From positions 1-6,810 of the forward strand of contig DATBIS010000093.1 in assembly GCA_036556805.1 (NCBI GenBank): a stretch of 6,810 nt of DNA. Reading direction: 5' to 3'. Each line of letters starts with the position of its first letter. Positions within the stretch are counted from its first letter, which is position 1. This document shows, piece after piece, positions 1 through 5,581 of the stretch. Both the position numbers and the translations under genes were made by a program. Under the pieces are notes generated by a model, which saw only the letters and a program-made list of their open reading frames with translations, was not told where the DNA came from and did not search any database. Source of the DNA: DATBIS01 sp036556805. GTDB lineage: Bacteria; Actinomycetota; UBA4738; HRBIN12.

Positions 1-687
1 GCCTTCGCGCCAGAACACGGCGGTCGGTGCCTGCACGCTCCCCAGGACCGATCGGACGTCGATCGCATGCCACATGTCGAAGAACTCGACGGCGGCGGCC
101 GGCGTCGCCGAGTGTCGCAGCAACCGAGCGAACTCGCGTACGGTCTCCGGGTCTTCGGCGATCGACGGAGCCTCATCTCGCAACCACTGAACGGCGAGTT
201 CCTCGGTCCCCCACTTGTCGACGAAATCCCTCCGCTCCGCGGCGAACGTTTCGGCAGTCATTCCCGCCGGGTAATCCGGCGCCCAGGCATATCGAGCACG
301 CGTCCCGTAGAGGACGAGGGCTTGCACGCGCTCCGGGTGGGTCGCGGCGAAGAACGCCGCGAGCGCTCCGCCCTCGGACTCTCCGAACAGGACGGCCCGC
401 TTCGATCCCGCGGCGTCGAGCACCGCGCGAAGGTCGTCGGCGCGCATCTCGAGGTCCGGCGTCTGGGATCGATCGGACAACCCGGTGCCGCGCTTGTCGA
501 ACAGGATCAATCTCGAAAACGCCTCGAGTCTCCGATAGAAGGGGCCGGTGTACGACTCTTCCAGCTCGATTTCGAAGTTGCCCGCGAAGCCTGTGACGTA
601 CACCAAGTCGATCGGCCCGTCGCCGCGCACCTGGTACGCGATGTGCACGCCGTCGACGGTCTTCGCGTAGCGAGTCACGGGAATCAC
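1..687 (-). CDS. Alpha/beta hydrolase, N-terminal part of a probable hydrolase-cyclase fusion protein (runs off left edge)
   Basis: An open frame of 229 codons from a GTG at 687 continues past the left edge, so the C-terminus is missing. The start MIPVTRYAKTVDGVHIAYQV, followed by RLILFDKRGTGLSD (about 59-72) and the nucleophile elbow FGESEGG (101-107, Ser104), is the pattern I know from actinobacterial proteins with an alpha/beta-hydrolase domain fused to a class III adenylate/guanylate cyclase domain. The cyclase part would lie outside the window, so the fusion is inferred from family resemblance. Catalytic Asp and His are not yet visible. The GTG overlaps the TGA of the upstream methyltransferase (GTGA), and a GGGAG lies 8 nt before it, suggesting translational coupling. 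A second GTG three codons inside (678) is a weaker start, because the first matches the family N-terminus. It could also be a stand-alone hydrolase. Confidence 0.8.
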   Translation of the reverse strand, partial: MIPVTRYAKTVDGVHIAYQVRGDGPIDLVYVTGFAGNFEIELEESYTGPFYRRLEAFSRLILFDKRGTGLSDRSQTPDLEMRADDLRAVLDAAGSKRAVLFGESEGGALAAFFAATHPERVQALVLYGTRARYAWAPDYPAGMTAETFAAERRDFVDKWGTEELAVQWLRDEAPSIAEDPETVREFARLLRHSATPAAAVEFFDMWHAIDVRSVLGSVQAPTAVFWREG

Positions 688-1418
688 GCCGGCTTCTCCC
701 AGACCGACACGTGGTGCTCGCTCAACGCGGTGAACGGCTCCTTGGCCCACCCGCTCCACCGTTCGCGCAGGCGCATGCCCGCGAGCTCCGCCATCAGGTC
801 GTACTCGGCGGGGAACGCGTACCGAAACGGCATCGAGACCTGTTCGATCTTCCCGTCGACAACGTCGTAGTGGTGCGAGATCAGCCCCTGCGTCACCACG
901 TCGTACTCGTCGATCCCCCAATGGGTCGGACTCACGTCGAACGGGCGGAACACCTCGCCGCGCGGCAGCCGCTGCAGGTCGGGCACCATCACCTCGATCA
1001 CGAAGCAGCCTCCCGGCTCGAGGTGCGCGGCCGCGTTGCGGAACGTCGCGACCTGCGCTTCCTGCGACGTGAGGTTCATGATCGTGTTGTAGACGAGGTA
1101 GACGAGCGCGAACGTCCCCTCGACCCGCGTCGTCGAGATGTCGCCGATCGTCACCTCGATCTCGTCGGCGCCCGGCTTCTCGCGGAGCTTCGCCACCATC
1201 GCCTGGGACAGGTCGATGCCGTGCACGGGCACGCCTCGCCGCGAGAGCGGGAGCGCCACACGACCCGTGCCGATCGCGAACTCGAGCGCGCGGCCGCCGC
1301 CCGCGAGCGCCGCGAGGAAGTCCACCGTCGCACCGAGCACGTCGTCCTCGAACATGTCGCCCGAGTCTTCGTCGTAGCGGGCGGCGATGTCCTCGCCGAA
1401 CCAGCCATCGTCGTGCAC
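684..1418 (-). CDS. Class I SAM-dependent methyltransferase (first of three)
   Basis: A 244-residue soluble protein with a Rossmann-fold methyltransferase core. The SAM-binding motif I is LEFAIGTGR (45-53), the ribose-binding acidic residue is in HGIDLS (Asp69), and the IGD at 91-93 fits motif II. The stretches YLVYNTIMNLTSQ (107-119) and LEPGGCFVIEV (133-143) fit motifs III-IV. The C-terminal half (SPTHWGIDEYDVVTQG, then LRERWSGWAKEPFT and VSVWEKPA) is typical of a common actinobacterial methyltransferase group whose substrate is unknown to me. I chose GTG 1418 because coding similarity begins there. The frame stays open much further upstream, but that part overlaps the hydrolase gene and is a shadow. 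No Shine-Dalgarno is visible; a TACGGT box lies 7 nt before the start. The stop overlaps the start of the downstream hydrolase. Confidence 0.92.
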   Translation of the reverse strand: MHDDGWFGEDIAARYDEDSGDMFEDDVLGATVDFLAALAGGGRALEFAIGTGRVALPLSRRGVPVHGIDLSQAMVAKLREKPGADEIEVTIGDISTTRVEGTFALVYLVYNTIMNLTSQEAQVATFRNAAAHLEPGGCFVIEVMVPDLQRLPRGEVFRPFDVSPTHWGIDEYDVVTQGLISHHYDVVDGKIEQVSMPFRYAFPAEYDLMAELAGMRLRERWSGWAKEPFTALSEHHVSVWEKPA

Positions 1419-1425
1419 GGCCGGA

Positions 1426-1431
1426 ACCGTA
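1426..1431 (-). promoter_or_regulatory. Candidate -10 box for a leaderless transcript of the 1418 methyltransferase
   Basis: TACGGT on the minus strand fits TANNNT and ends 7 nt before the GTG at 1418, in the 32-bp gap after the lipoprotein hydrolase. With no Shine-Dalgarno present, transcription could begin at the GTG itself. No clear -35 element is visible. Read-through from the gene upstream is an alternative way to express it. Confidence 0.4.
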
Positions 1432-1450
1432 CCGCACTCGCCGAAGCCGC

Positions 1451-2266
1451 TCAGACGGGCAGGTACCGATGGAGCCAGTCGAACACCGCGGCGCGCGCCG
1501 CGTCGCGCGCGCTCCCCCGTAGCATCTCCGCGCCGTGGTCGCCGGTGTCGAGCAGCACGAGTTGCTTGGGCTGCGAGCTTGTGTCGTAGAGCTGCCGCGC
1601 GAGACCGGCGATCCCGTCGTCGCCCGTCCCCGCCATGAAGAGCTTCGCCGCGCTGATCTTCCGGAGGTCGTCGTCCGTCGCCGAGACCGCCGACAGCGCC
1701 ACGACGAGATCGAGCGCGTCGCCCTCGTCGGCCCCGACCGTGAGCGCCGCCCAACCACCCAGGCTCGATCCCATGAGCCCGAGGCGCCCGATCCCGAACG
1801 AACGGATGGCGTCGATCGCCGCATGCAGATCGATTGGCCGGGCGTTCGTGTCCTTCGAACCGTGGGAGCACCCGTTCTCGCCGCCGGGGCAGTACCCGCG
1901 GAAGTTGAACGTGAGGACCAGGTAGCCGCGTTGCCCGAGCTCCTGGGCGAACTCGAACCACGAGCTCTGGTTCACCGTCGCGCCGTGCGCGAGCACGATG
2001 CCTGCCTCGGCGTTCCGCGGCCCGAACACCCTGCCCGAGAGCGTCACGCCGTCCGGCGTCGGGAACGTCACGATGCCGGCGGCGGTGACGTTCGGTGCCC
2101 CGGGAGGATGCGCGCTCGGTCCGCCTGATACGGGTGGGGGCGAGGCATCGGGGACGGGAGTGACCGGGCCGTTGCTGTCGCCGCCGCTGCACGACGTGAG
2201 CAGCGTCAGCGCCACCAGCAGCACGGATCGTGGAGCAGCGGTCGAACGGTGCTTGGGCCCGCTCAC
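1451..2266 (-). CDS. Secreted alpha/beta-hydrolase lipoprotein (dienelactone hydrolase-like)
   Basis: A 271-residue protein. Residues 1-26 form a lipoprotein signal peptide: a basic start (KHR, R13), a hydrophobic core VLLVALTLL and the lipobox LTSC with Cys26. A Pro/Gly/Ser-rich linker (about 27-62) leads to the hydrolase domain. HG at 94-95 fits the oxyanion region, GSSLGG contains the likely nucleophile Ser168, GTGDDG contains the likely acid Asp216, and TGDHGAEM contains His244, so the triad looks complete. Two Cys (126, 133) in YCPGGENGC could form a disulfide, as expected outside the membrane. The substrate is unknown. The GTG at 2266 overlaps the methyltransferase stop (GTGA); an in-frame GTG at 2272 is an alternative, and neither has a good Shine-Dalgarno. 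The context suggests one transcript with the flanking methyltransferases. Confidence 0.88.
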   Translation of the reverse strand: MSGPKHRSTAAPRSVLLVALTLLTSCSGGDSNGPVTPVPDASPPPVSGGPSAHPPGAPNVTAAGIVTFPTPDGVTLSGRVFGPRNAEAGIVLAHGATVNQSSWFEFAQELGQRGYLVLTFNFRGYCPGGENGCSHGSKDTNARPIDLHAAIDAIRSFGIGRLGLMGSSLGGWAALTVGADEGDALDLVVALSAVSATDDDLRKISAAKLFMAGTGDDGIAGLARQLYDTSSQPKQLVLLDTGDHGAEMLRGSARDAARAAVFDWLHRYLPV

Positions 2267-2961
2267 CAGCACGCCGTTCGCGTCGTTCCCTTCCCGCGGG
2301 CGACGATCCACTGCCAGTCGTGTTCCTCGGACGAGCCGTCGTCGGGGTCGACCTCGACCTCGCTGATCACCTGCACGTCGACCACGTCGAGTCCCGCCGC
2401 TCGCAGCAGTTCGAGGTTCACCCGTCCCCCGACCGACGAGAAGAACATCGGCACGCCCAGCCATCGCTTCTCGACGCCGTCGCCCGCATCGCTCATCGGG
2501 AGATTCGCGATGAACACCCCGCCGGGTCGGAGCCAGTCGGCCACGCGCCGGTACACGCTCGCGTGGGCCTCTGCCGGTAGGTGATTCATCATGTAGAAAG
2601 CCACGATTCCCCCGAACGACCCAGGTTCGAACTCGATCTCCGTGACGTCCCCGACCAGGAACGTCGCCGTGGGGATTCGCTCGCGCGCTCGTACGATCTG
2701 CCCGGACGAAAGATCGATTCCCGTAACGGCGTAGCGCTCGGCCAGGGCGCCCGTGGCTCGCCGTCCTGAGCCGCACCCGATCTCCAGCACGGGTTCACCG
2801 GCGGGAACCGCGTCGAAGAGCCTGCGGACATACTCGTCCCGCGGACTGCCGACCGTGGCGTCGGCCCATCGGTCGAAGCGCTCACCCATCGCGTCGTACC
2901 CGGAGCCGACGATTCGGCGAACCTGATCCGACTCCAACGATCCTTCGACCCACTCGCTCAC
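2263..2961 (-). CDS. Class I SAM-dependent methyltransferase (second of three)
   Basis: A 232-residue soluble enzyme with motif I LEIGCGSGR (59-67), the acidic post-I residue Asp83 in GIDLS, VGD (103-105) as motif II, and FYMMNHLP (122-129) with WLRPGG (143-148) as later motifs. KRWLGVPMFF (165-174) in the C-terminal half recurs in the methyltransferase at 5570-6223, so the two look like diverged paralogs. The tail after DWQWIVARG is short and basic. The substrate cannot be read from the sequence. I chose the GTG at 2961, which keeps the conserved GYDAMGERFDRW segment inside the protein; the ATG in that segment would truncate it. No Shine-Dalgarno is seen, but a TAGGCT box lies 6 nt upstream. 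This gene probably begins a transcription unit that continues into the lipoprotein hydrolase through a GTGA overlap. Confidence 0.92.
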   Translation of the reverse strand: MSEWVEGSLESDQVRRIVGSGYDAMGERFDRWADATVGSPRDEYVRRLFDAVPAGEPVLEIGCGSGRRATGALAERYAVTGIDLSSGQIVRARERIPTATFLVGDVTEIEFEPGSFGGIVAFYMMNHLPAEAHASVYRRVADWLRPGGVFIANLPMSDAGDGVEKRWLGVPMFFSSVGGRVNLELLRAAGLDVVDVQVISEVEVDPDDGSSEEHDWQWIVARGKGTTRTACW

Positions 2962-2967
2962 GGCGTC

Positions 2968-2973
2968 AGCCTA
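2968..2973 (-). promoter_or_regulatory. Candidate -10 box for a leaderless transcript of the 2961 methyltransferase
   Basis: TAGGCT (minus strand) fits TANNNT and ends exactly 6 nt before the GTG at 2961, so the start codon would be at or next to the transcription start. A TTGCCA occurs upstream but only 10 nt away, too close to act as a -35 element. Confidence 0.45.
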
Positions 2974-2977
2974 TGCG

Positions 2978-3000
2978 GAGCCGTGGCAAGTGCCGGACTC
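2978..3000 (-). other. Imperfect hairpin in the gap between anti-sigma gene and methyltransferase
   Basis: The 23-nt segment can fold with arms GAG/CTC, CC/GG and GGC/GCC around an AAGT-type loop, interrupted by small internal mismatches. It starts 12 nt after the anti-sigma stop codon. No T-run follows on the minus strand, so it is at best a weak or factor-assisted terminator or an attenuating structure. Hairpins of this size arise often by chance in GC-rich DNA. Confidence 0.25.
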
Positions 3001-3012
3001 GCTGGTAGCCCC

Positions 3013-3723
3013 TCACAGCTCCCAGGGGCTCGTCTCGCCGAACGACGCCGTGAGCACCGGTTTGCCGTTCGCGTCGAGGAAGTGAAGCTCCGAGACCGAG
3101 GCCAGATCGACGGGCAGCACGGCGCCCCACCCGGTGACGTCGCCGCCCATGACTGCCGGCCCGAGCGAAAGCGTTCGTCCATCGCTCGTGACCAGCTCGA
3201 CCTCGAACCGCCGCTCGCTCGGCATCGGCGCCCTGAGGGTCGCGTACACCCACGAGGGAGAGCCTTGATATCCGAACACGCTCCCGATGTCGCCCGACGA
3301 GCCGCGGATCGTCGCCACGTCGAAGAACGAGCCGTTGCCCTCCGCGAGGACGGCCCGGTACGCGTCGGCGACGCGCCGATCTCCGGCGGTCGCGTGGAGC
3401 ACGGCGCCCGCCGCGAGCAGTCCCGCAATCACGATCGCAGCGGCGACCGAGAGAGGACGCCACCAACTCCGGGCCCGCACCGCCCGCTTGGGCTCGCCGA
3501 GAAGCGCGAGTGTCCGCGCCTCGAAGCCGGGCGGGGGCTCGTGACTCGGCGCGAGCAGCAGCAACTCGTCGGCGACGGCCGAGTACTCGGCGACGACGCT
3601 TCGGCACTCGGCGCAACCCGCCAGGTGGCGGAGCGCGCCGTCGCGCTCCTGCCCGTCCGCAACGCCGAGCGCGATCTCGGGCGCGATCTCCCGCACCTGC
3701 TCACACGGCATCCGATCGCTCAT
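3013..3723 (-). CDS. Transmembrane zinc-finger anti-sigma factor
   Basis: A 236-residue protein that should bind the ECF sigma factor encoded just upstream and hold it at the membrane. The N-terminal cytoplasmic domain has the H-x3-C-x2-C signature of zinc-binding anti-sigma domains (His33, Cys37, Cys40, in LRHLAGCAEC). One hydrophobic segment follows at about 89-111 after a basic stretch (RARSWWRP), giving an N-in topology, and about 125 residues lie outside the membrane. This outer domain has no Cys and resembles the sensor part of RskA-type proteins in layout; its ligand is not evident. The ATG at 3723 overlaps the sigma stop (ATGA) and is preceded by GGGGGAG with 4 nt spacing, which points to coupled translation. 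A longer open frame upstream overlaps the sigma gene and is a shadow. Confidence 0.92.
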   Translation of the reverse strand: MSDRMPCEQVREIAPEIALGVADGQERDGALRHLAGCAECRSVVAEYSAVADELLLLAPSHEPPPGFEARTLALLGEPKRAVRARSWWRPLSVAAAIVIAGLLAAGAVLHATAGDRRVADAYRAVLAEGNGSFFDVATIRGSSGDIGSVFGYQGSPSWVYATLRAPMPSERRFEVELVTSDGRTLSLGPAVMGGDVTGWGAVLPVDLASVSELHFLDANGKPVLTASFGETSPWEL

Positions 3724-4265
3724 CGCACTCCCCCAAGCTGGGCGCGGAGCTTCGTGAGCGCCGACCGCACCCGAGTCTTCACCGTCCCGAGCGGGACCTC
3801 GTCCAGCTCGCTCACCTCGCGGGCGCTGAAGCCGTAGAACACCGACAGGACCAATGCCCGCCGCTGGTCCTCGGGGAGCTCGCGAAGAGCCTCCCGAAGC
3901 GCTTCGGATACTGGCGTCGCCTGCCCGTCGTCCCCGTCCGAGCGTGACTCCGCGAACATCGTCACGAGCACCTCCGGATCGACGGGATCGGGCCTTCGCC
4001 CGGGAAGCATGTTGATCGAGACGTTGCGCGCGATCGTGAGCAGCCAGGCGACGACGTTGCCGCGACGTGGGTCGAACGCGTCGGCGTGCCGCCAAGCCCG
4101 GACGAACGTCTCCTGCGCCGCGTCCTCTGCGGCGGTGGGATCGCGCAGCACCGAGAGCGTCAGGCCGTAGACGCGCGCCTGGTATCGCCGCACGAACGCG
4201 GCGGACGCGTCCGGATCCCCCGACCCCAGCCCGGCGAGCAAGGCCTCATCCGACAGGGTCCACAC
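3720..4265 (-). CDS. ECF-type RNA polymerase sigma factor (sigma-70 family, SigK/RpoE-like)
   Basis: A 181-residue protein, the usual size for an ECF sigma factor. Region 2 spans about 20-90: FVRRYQARVYGLTLSVLRD, then AAEDAAQETFVRAWRHADAFDP and the promoter-melting and -10 part WLLTIARNVSINMLPGR. Region 4 spans about 118-176: LRELPEDQRRALVLSVFYGF followed by the helix-turn-helix SAREVSELDEVPLGTVKTRVRSAL. No extra C-terminal domain is present. I chose GTG 4265 (MWTLSDEALLAGL) because the open frame further upstream runs into the divergent lipoprotein gene and has no sigma-like sequence; the Shine-Dalgarno is weak. The zinc-finger anti-sigma gene follows with an ATGA overlap. The upstream gap has no TANNNT box, so autoregulation is plausible but unproven. 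Confidence 0.95.
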   Translation of the reverse strand: MWTLSDEALLAGLGSGDPDASAAFVRRYQARVYGLTLSVLRDPTAAEDAAQETFVRAWRHADAFDPRRGNVVAWLLTIARNVSINMLPGRRPDPVDPEVLVTMFAESRSDGDDGQATPVSEALREALRELPEDQRRALVLSVFYGFSAREVSELDEVPLGTVKTRVRSALTKLRAQLGGVR

Positions 4266-4294
4266 GGCGGATCCGTTCCGAAGAGCGCACGCGA

Positions 4295-4304
4295 GTAGTA
4301 CCGG
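4295..4304. repeat. 10-bp repeat, copy A, near the sigma gene start
   Basis: GTAGTACCGG, containing the near-palindrome GTA-G-TAC, lies 30-39 nt upstream of the sigma factor GTG. An identical copy lies 79 bp away next to the divergent lipoprotein start. Possible operator or promoter part; function inferred from position only. Confidence 0.5.
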
Positions 4305-4348
4305 CGAGCCCCTTCGAACGGATTGGCGTCGGGCGAAATCCCTCGAAA

Positions 4349-4374
4349 GGAATCCGACGGGCGCGTCATGTCGG
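4349..4374 (+). promoter_or_regulatory. Candidate ECF-type promoter for the lipoprotein-cytochrome operon
   Basis: GGAAT (4349-4353) and GTC (4370-4372) are separated by 16 nt, which resembles the general GGAA...GTC layout of ECF sigma promoters. The start codon is at 4408. There is no TANNNT box in the whole divergent gap to support a housekeeping promoter. The match is short, so this is a hypothesis. Confidence 0.25.
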
Positions 4375-4383
4375 TAGTACCGG
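4374..4383. repeat. 10-bp repeat, copy B, near the lipoprotein gene start
   Basis: GTAGTACCGG lies 25-34 nt before the lipoprotein GTG, identical to copy A. Here it sits inside the 11-bp palindrome CGGTA-G-TACCG (4372-4382), flanked by ATGTC (4368-4372) and GACAT (4385-4389). The dyad symmetry suggests protein binding, but no regulator of known specificity is identified. Confidence 0.5.
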
Positions 4384-4395
4384 AGACATCGACCG

Positions 4396-4402
4396 AAGGA
4401 GG
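4396..4402 (+). promoter_or_regulatory. Strong ribosome binding site for the lipoprotein gene
   Basis: AAGGAGG lies 5 nt before the GTG at 4408. It is the best Shine-Dalgarno match in the window and fixes this GTG as the start. Confidence 0.85.
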
Positions 4403-4407
4403 CGAAC

Positions 4408-4878
4408 GTGCTCCGAACGAGGAAGCACGTCGGATTGGGGGGCCTCGTGGTCGTGCTCGCGCTCGTCGCGACCGCTTGCGGGTCCAGCGCGTCAGCGGGA
4501 GGAGGCGGGGCCTCGTTGACGATCGCGGAGCCGATGGACGGCGCGACGGTCCCGTCGACGTTCACGGTGAGGGTCGATTCGAGCGTGCCGCTCGGCCCGC
4601 CCAGCACCGGGGACGACCACGTCCACCTGTGCTTCGACGGCGCGAGCTGCGACACCGAGTACAAGCTCGTGTACGGCAACACGTTCCAGGTGAGCGGCCT
4701 CACGCCGGGTCAGCACACGATCCAGGCTTCGCTGCGGAACGCCGATCACTCGGCCGCCGGTCCGACGGACTCGATCACGGTGACGGTGGAGGGGTCGGCG
4801 TCGTCTGGATCTATGAGCACGAACAATGGAACGCCCACGCCCTCGCCCTCGTCCGGCGGGGGACACTATGGGTATTGA
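4408..4878 (+). CDS. Small secreted lipoprotein with an Ig-like/DUF4399-like domain
   Basis: A 156-residue protein. Residues 1-24 are a lipoprotein signal peptide: LRTRKH, hydrophobic core LGGLVVVLALVA, and lipobox ATAC with Cys24. A short Gly/Ser linker leads to a beta-rich domain (about 36-128) starting SLTIAEPMDGATVPSTFTV. It contains DDHVHLCFDG (69-78) and GLTPGQHTIQASLRNADHS (97-115), a pattern I associate with DUF4399-like and bacterial Ig-like domains; this assignment is tentative. Cys75 and Cys81 could form a disulfide, and the clustered His residues (71, 73, 103, 114) could bind metal. The tail (129-156) is Ser/Pro/Gly-rich, ending GGGHYGY. The gene overlaps the cytochrome gene by 11 bp, so the products probably act together on the outer membrane face. 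It is divergent from the sigma factor, which may control it. Confidence 0.9.
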   Translation: MLRTRKHVGLGGLVVVLALVATACGSSASAGGGGASLTIAEPMDGATVPSTFTVRVDSSVPLGPPSTGDDHVHLCFDGASCDTEYKLVYGNTFQVSGLTPGQHTIQASLRNADHSAAGPTDSITVTVEGSASSGSMSTNNGTPTPSPSSGGGHYGY

Positions 4879-5581
4879 GCGGCGGGGCGGGCTCGAGCGC
4901 CACGGGCGCCGGGCCCGCCTGCTCCACTCGGCCGTGTACATCGTCACGCTCCCGCTGCTCCTCACCGGGTGGTGGCTGTTGGTGGGCGGCGAGGGACACC
5001 CGAGCCCGCTCTCGAATCTCACCGGCGTGGCCGACACCAAGCTCCACGTGTGGTTCGGACGCGCGCTCGCGGTCGTGGTGCTCCTGACGATCGTGCTCGG
5101 CCGGCGGGCAATCGCGTCGTTCGCTCGCGAGACCTTCCGCCGCGACCCGGGCGACGGGCGATGGTGGCGCCGGTGGCCCGCCGGGGCCCTCACCGGGCGC
5201 TTCGCGCGCCACGAAGGCGCCTTCGACCCGGGTCAGCGCGTCGCGAACGTGGTGATCGTGGGCGGACTCGTCGTGCTCACGGTCACGGGCTTCGCGATGA
5301 CCGTGCTGCACGGCGGCCCGGTCTTCGCGCGGCTCGACCGCATCCACCGCATCGCGACGATCGCCGTCACGCCGGTCCTGCTCGGGCACATCGCGATCGC
5401 GCTCGGCATTCTTCCCGGTTACCGCGGCGTGTGGCGGTCGATGCACCTGGGCGGCCGTGTGCCCGAGTCGACGTCCCGCCGGATCTGGCCCGGGTGGACC
5501 GAGCGCAAGCTCCGCGAGGCATACGGCGAGGAGCGCGATCGGACGAAGCAGGCCGACTCCCGATCCCGATCAGGAAGCTGA
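4868..5581 (+). CDS. Four-helix b-type cytochrome membrane protein (cytochrome b561 / formate dehydrogenase gamma-like)
   Basis: A 237-residue membrane protein with four hydrophobic segments at about 17-39, 58-78, 124-147 and 158-184. Histidines at or near the helices (His20, His60, His148, His160, His174) fit the bis-heme b ligation of cytochrome b561/FdnI-type electron carriers, which pass electrons between quinones and a partner. Here no dehydrogenase or oxidoreductase subunit is adjacent. The loop between helices 2 and 3 is long and basic (FARETFRRDPGDGRWWRRW region) and likely cytoplasmic, as is the charged C-terminal tail. The ATG at 4868 has GGGGGA 4 nt upstream and lies inside the lipoprotein gene's end; the frame is open further upstream, but without a better start. 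The stop overlaps the convergent methyltransferase by 12 bp. Exact family and redox partner are unknown. Confidence 0.85.
   Translation: MGIERRGGLERHGRRARLLHSAVYIVTLPLLLTGWWLLVGGEGHPSPLSNLTGVADTKLHVWFGRALAVVVLLTIVLGRRAIASFARETFRRDPGDGRWWRRWPAGALTGRFARHEGAFDPGQRVANVVIVGGLVVLTVTGFAMTVLHGGPVFARLDRIHRIATIAVTPVLLGHIAIALGILPGYRGVWRSMHLGGRVPESTSRRIWPGWTERKLREAYGEERDRTKQADSRSRSGS

Noticed and set aside
711..1589. Long plus-strand open frame (292 codons) opposite the first methyltransferase and the lipoprotein hydrolase
   Set aside because: Its product is Arg/His/Glu-rich without domain character, and it lies fully antisense to two well-supported genes. GC-rich coding DNA routinely leaves such open shadow frames.
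1419..2192. N-terminal extension of the first methyltransferase frame
   Set aside because: The translation before residue GTG 1418 is Arg-rich and covers the lipoprotein hydrolase gene in another frame; methyltransferase similarity starts only at 1418.
2978..3000. Intrinsic terminator after the anti-sigma gene
   Set aside because: The hairpin is imperfect and no T-run follows on the minus strand, so I list it only as a low-confidence structure, not as a terminator.
4266..4703. N-terminal extension of the sigma factor frame
   Set aside because: It overlaps the divergent lipoprotein gene, which has a strong Shine-Dalgarno and a signal peptide, and the extension has no sigma-factor sequence.
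4811..5446. Minus-strand open frame of 211 codons opposite the cytochrome gene
   Set aside because: Its product is rich in charged residues, Arg and His, and mirrors the membrane-protein codons on the other strand; it has no start signals or recognisable domain.
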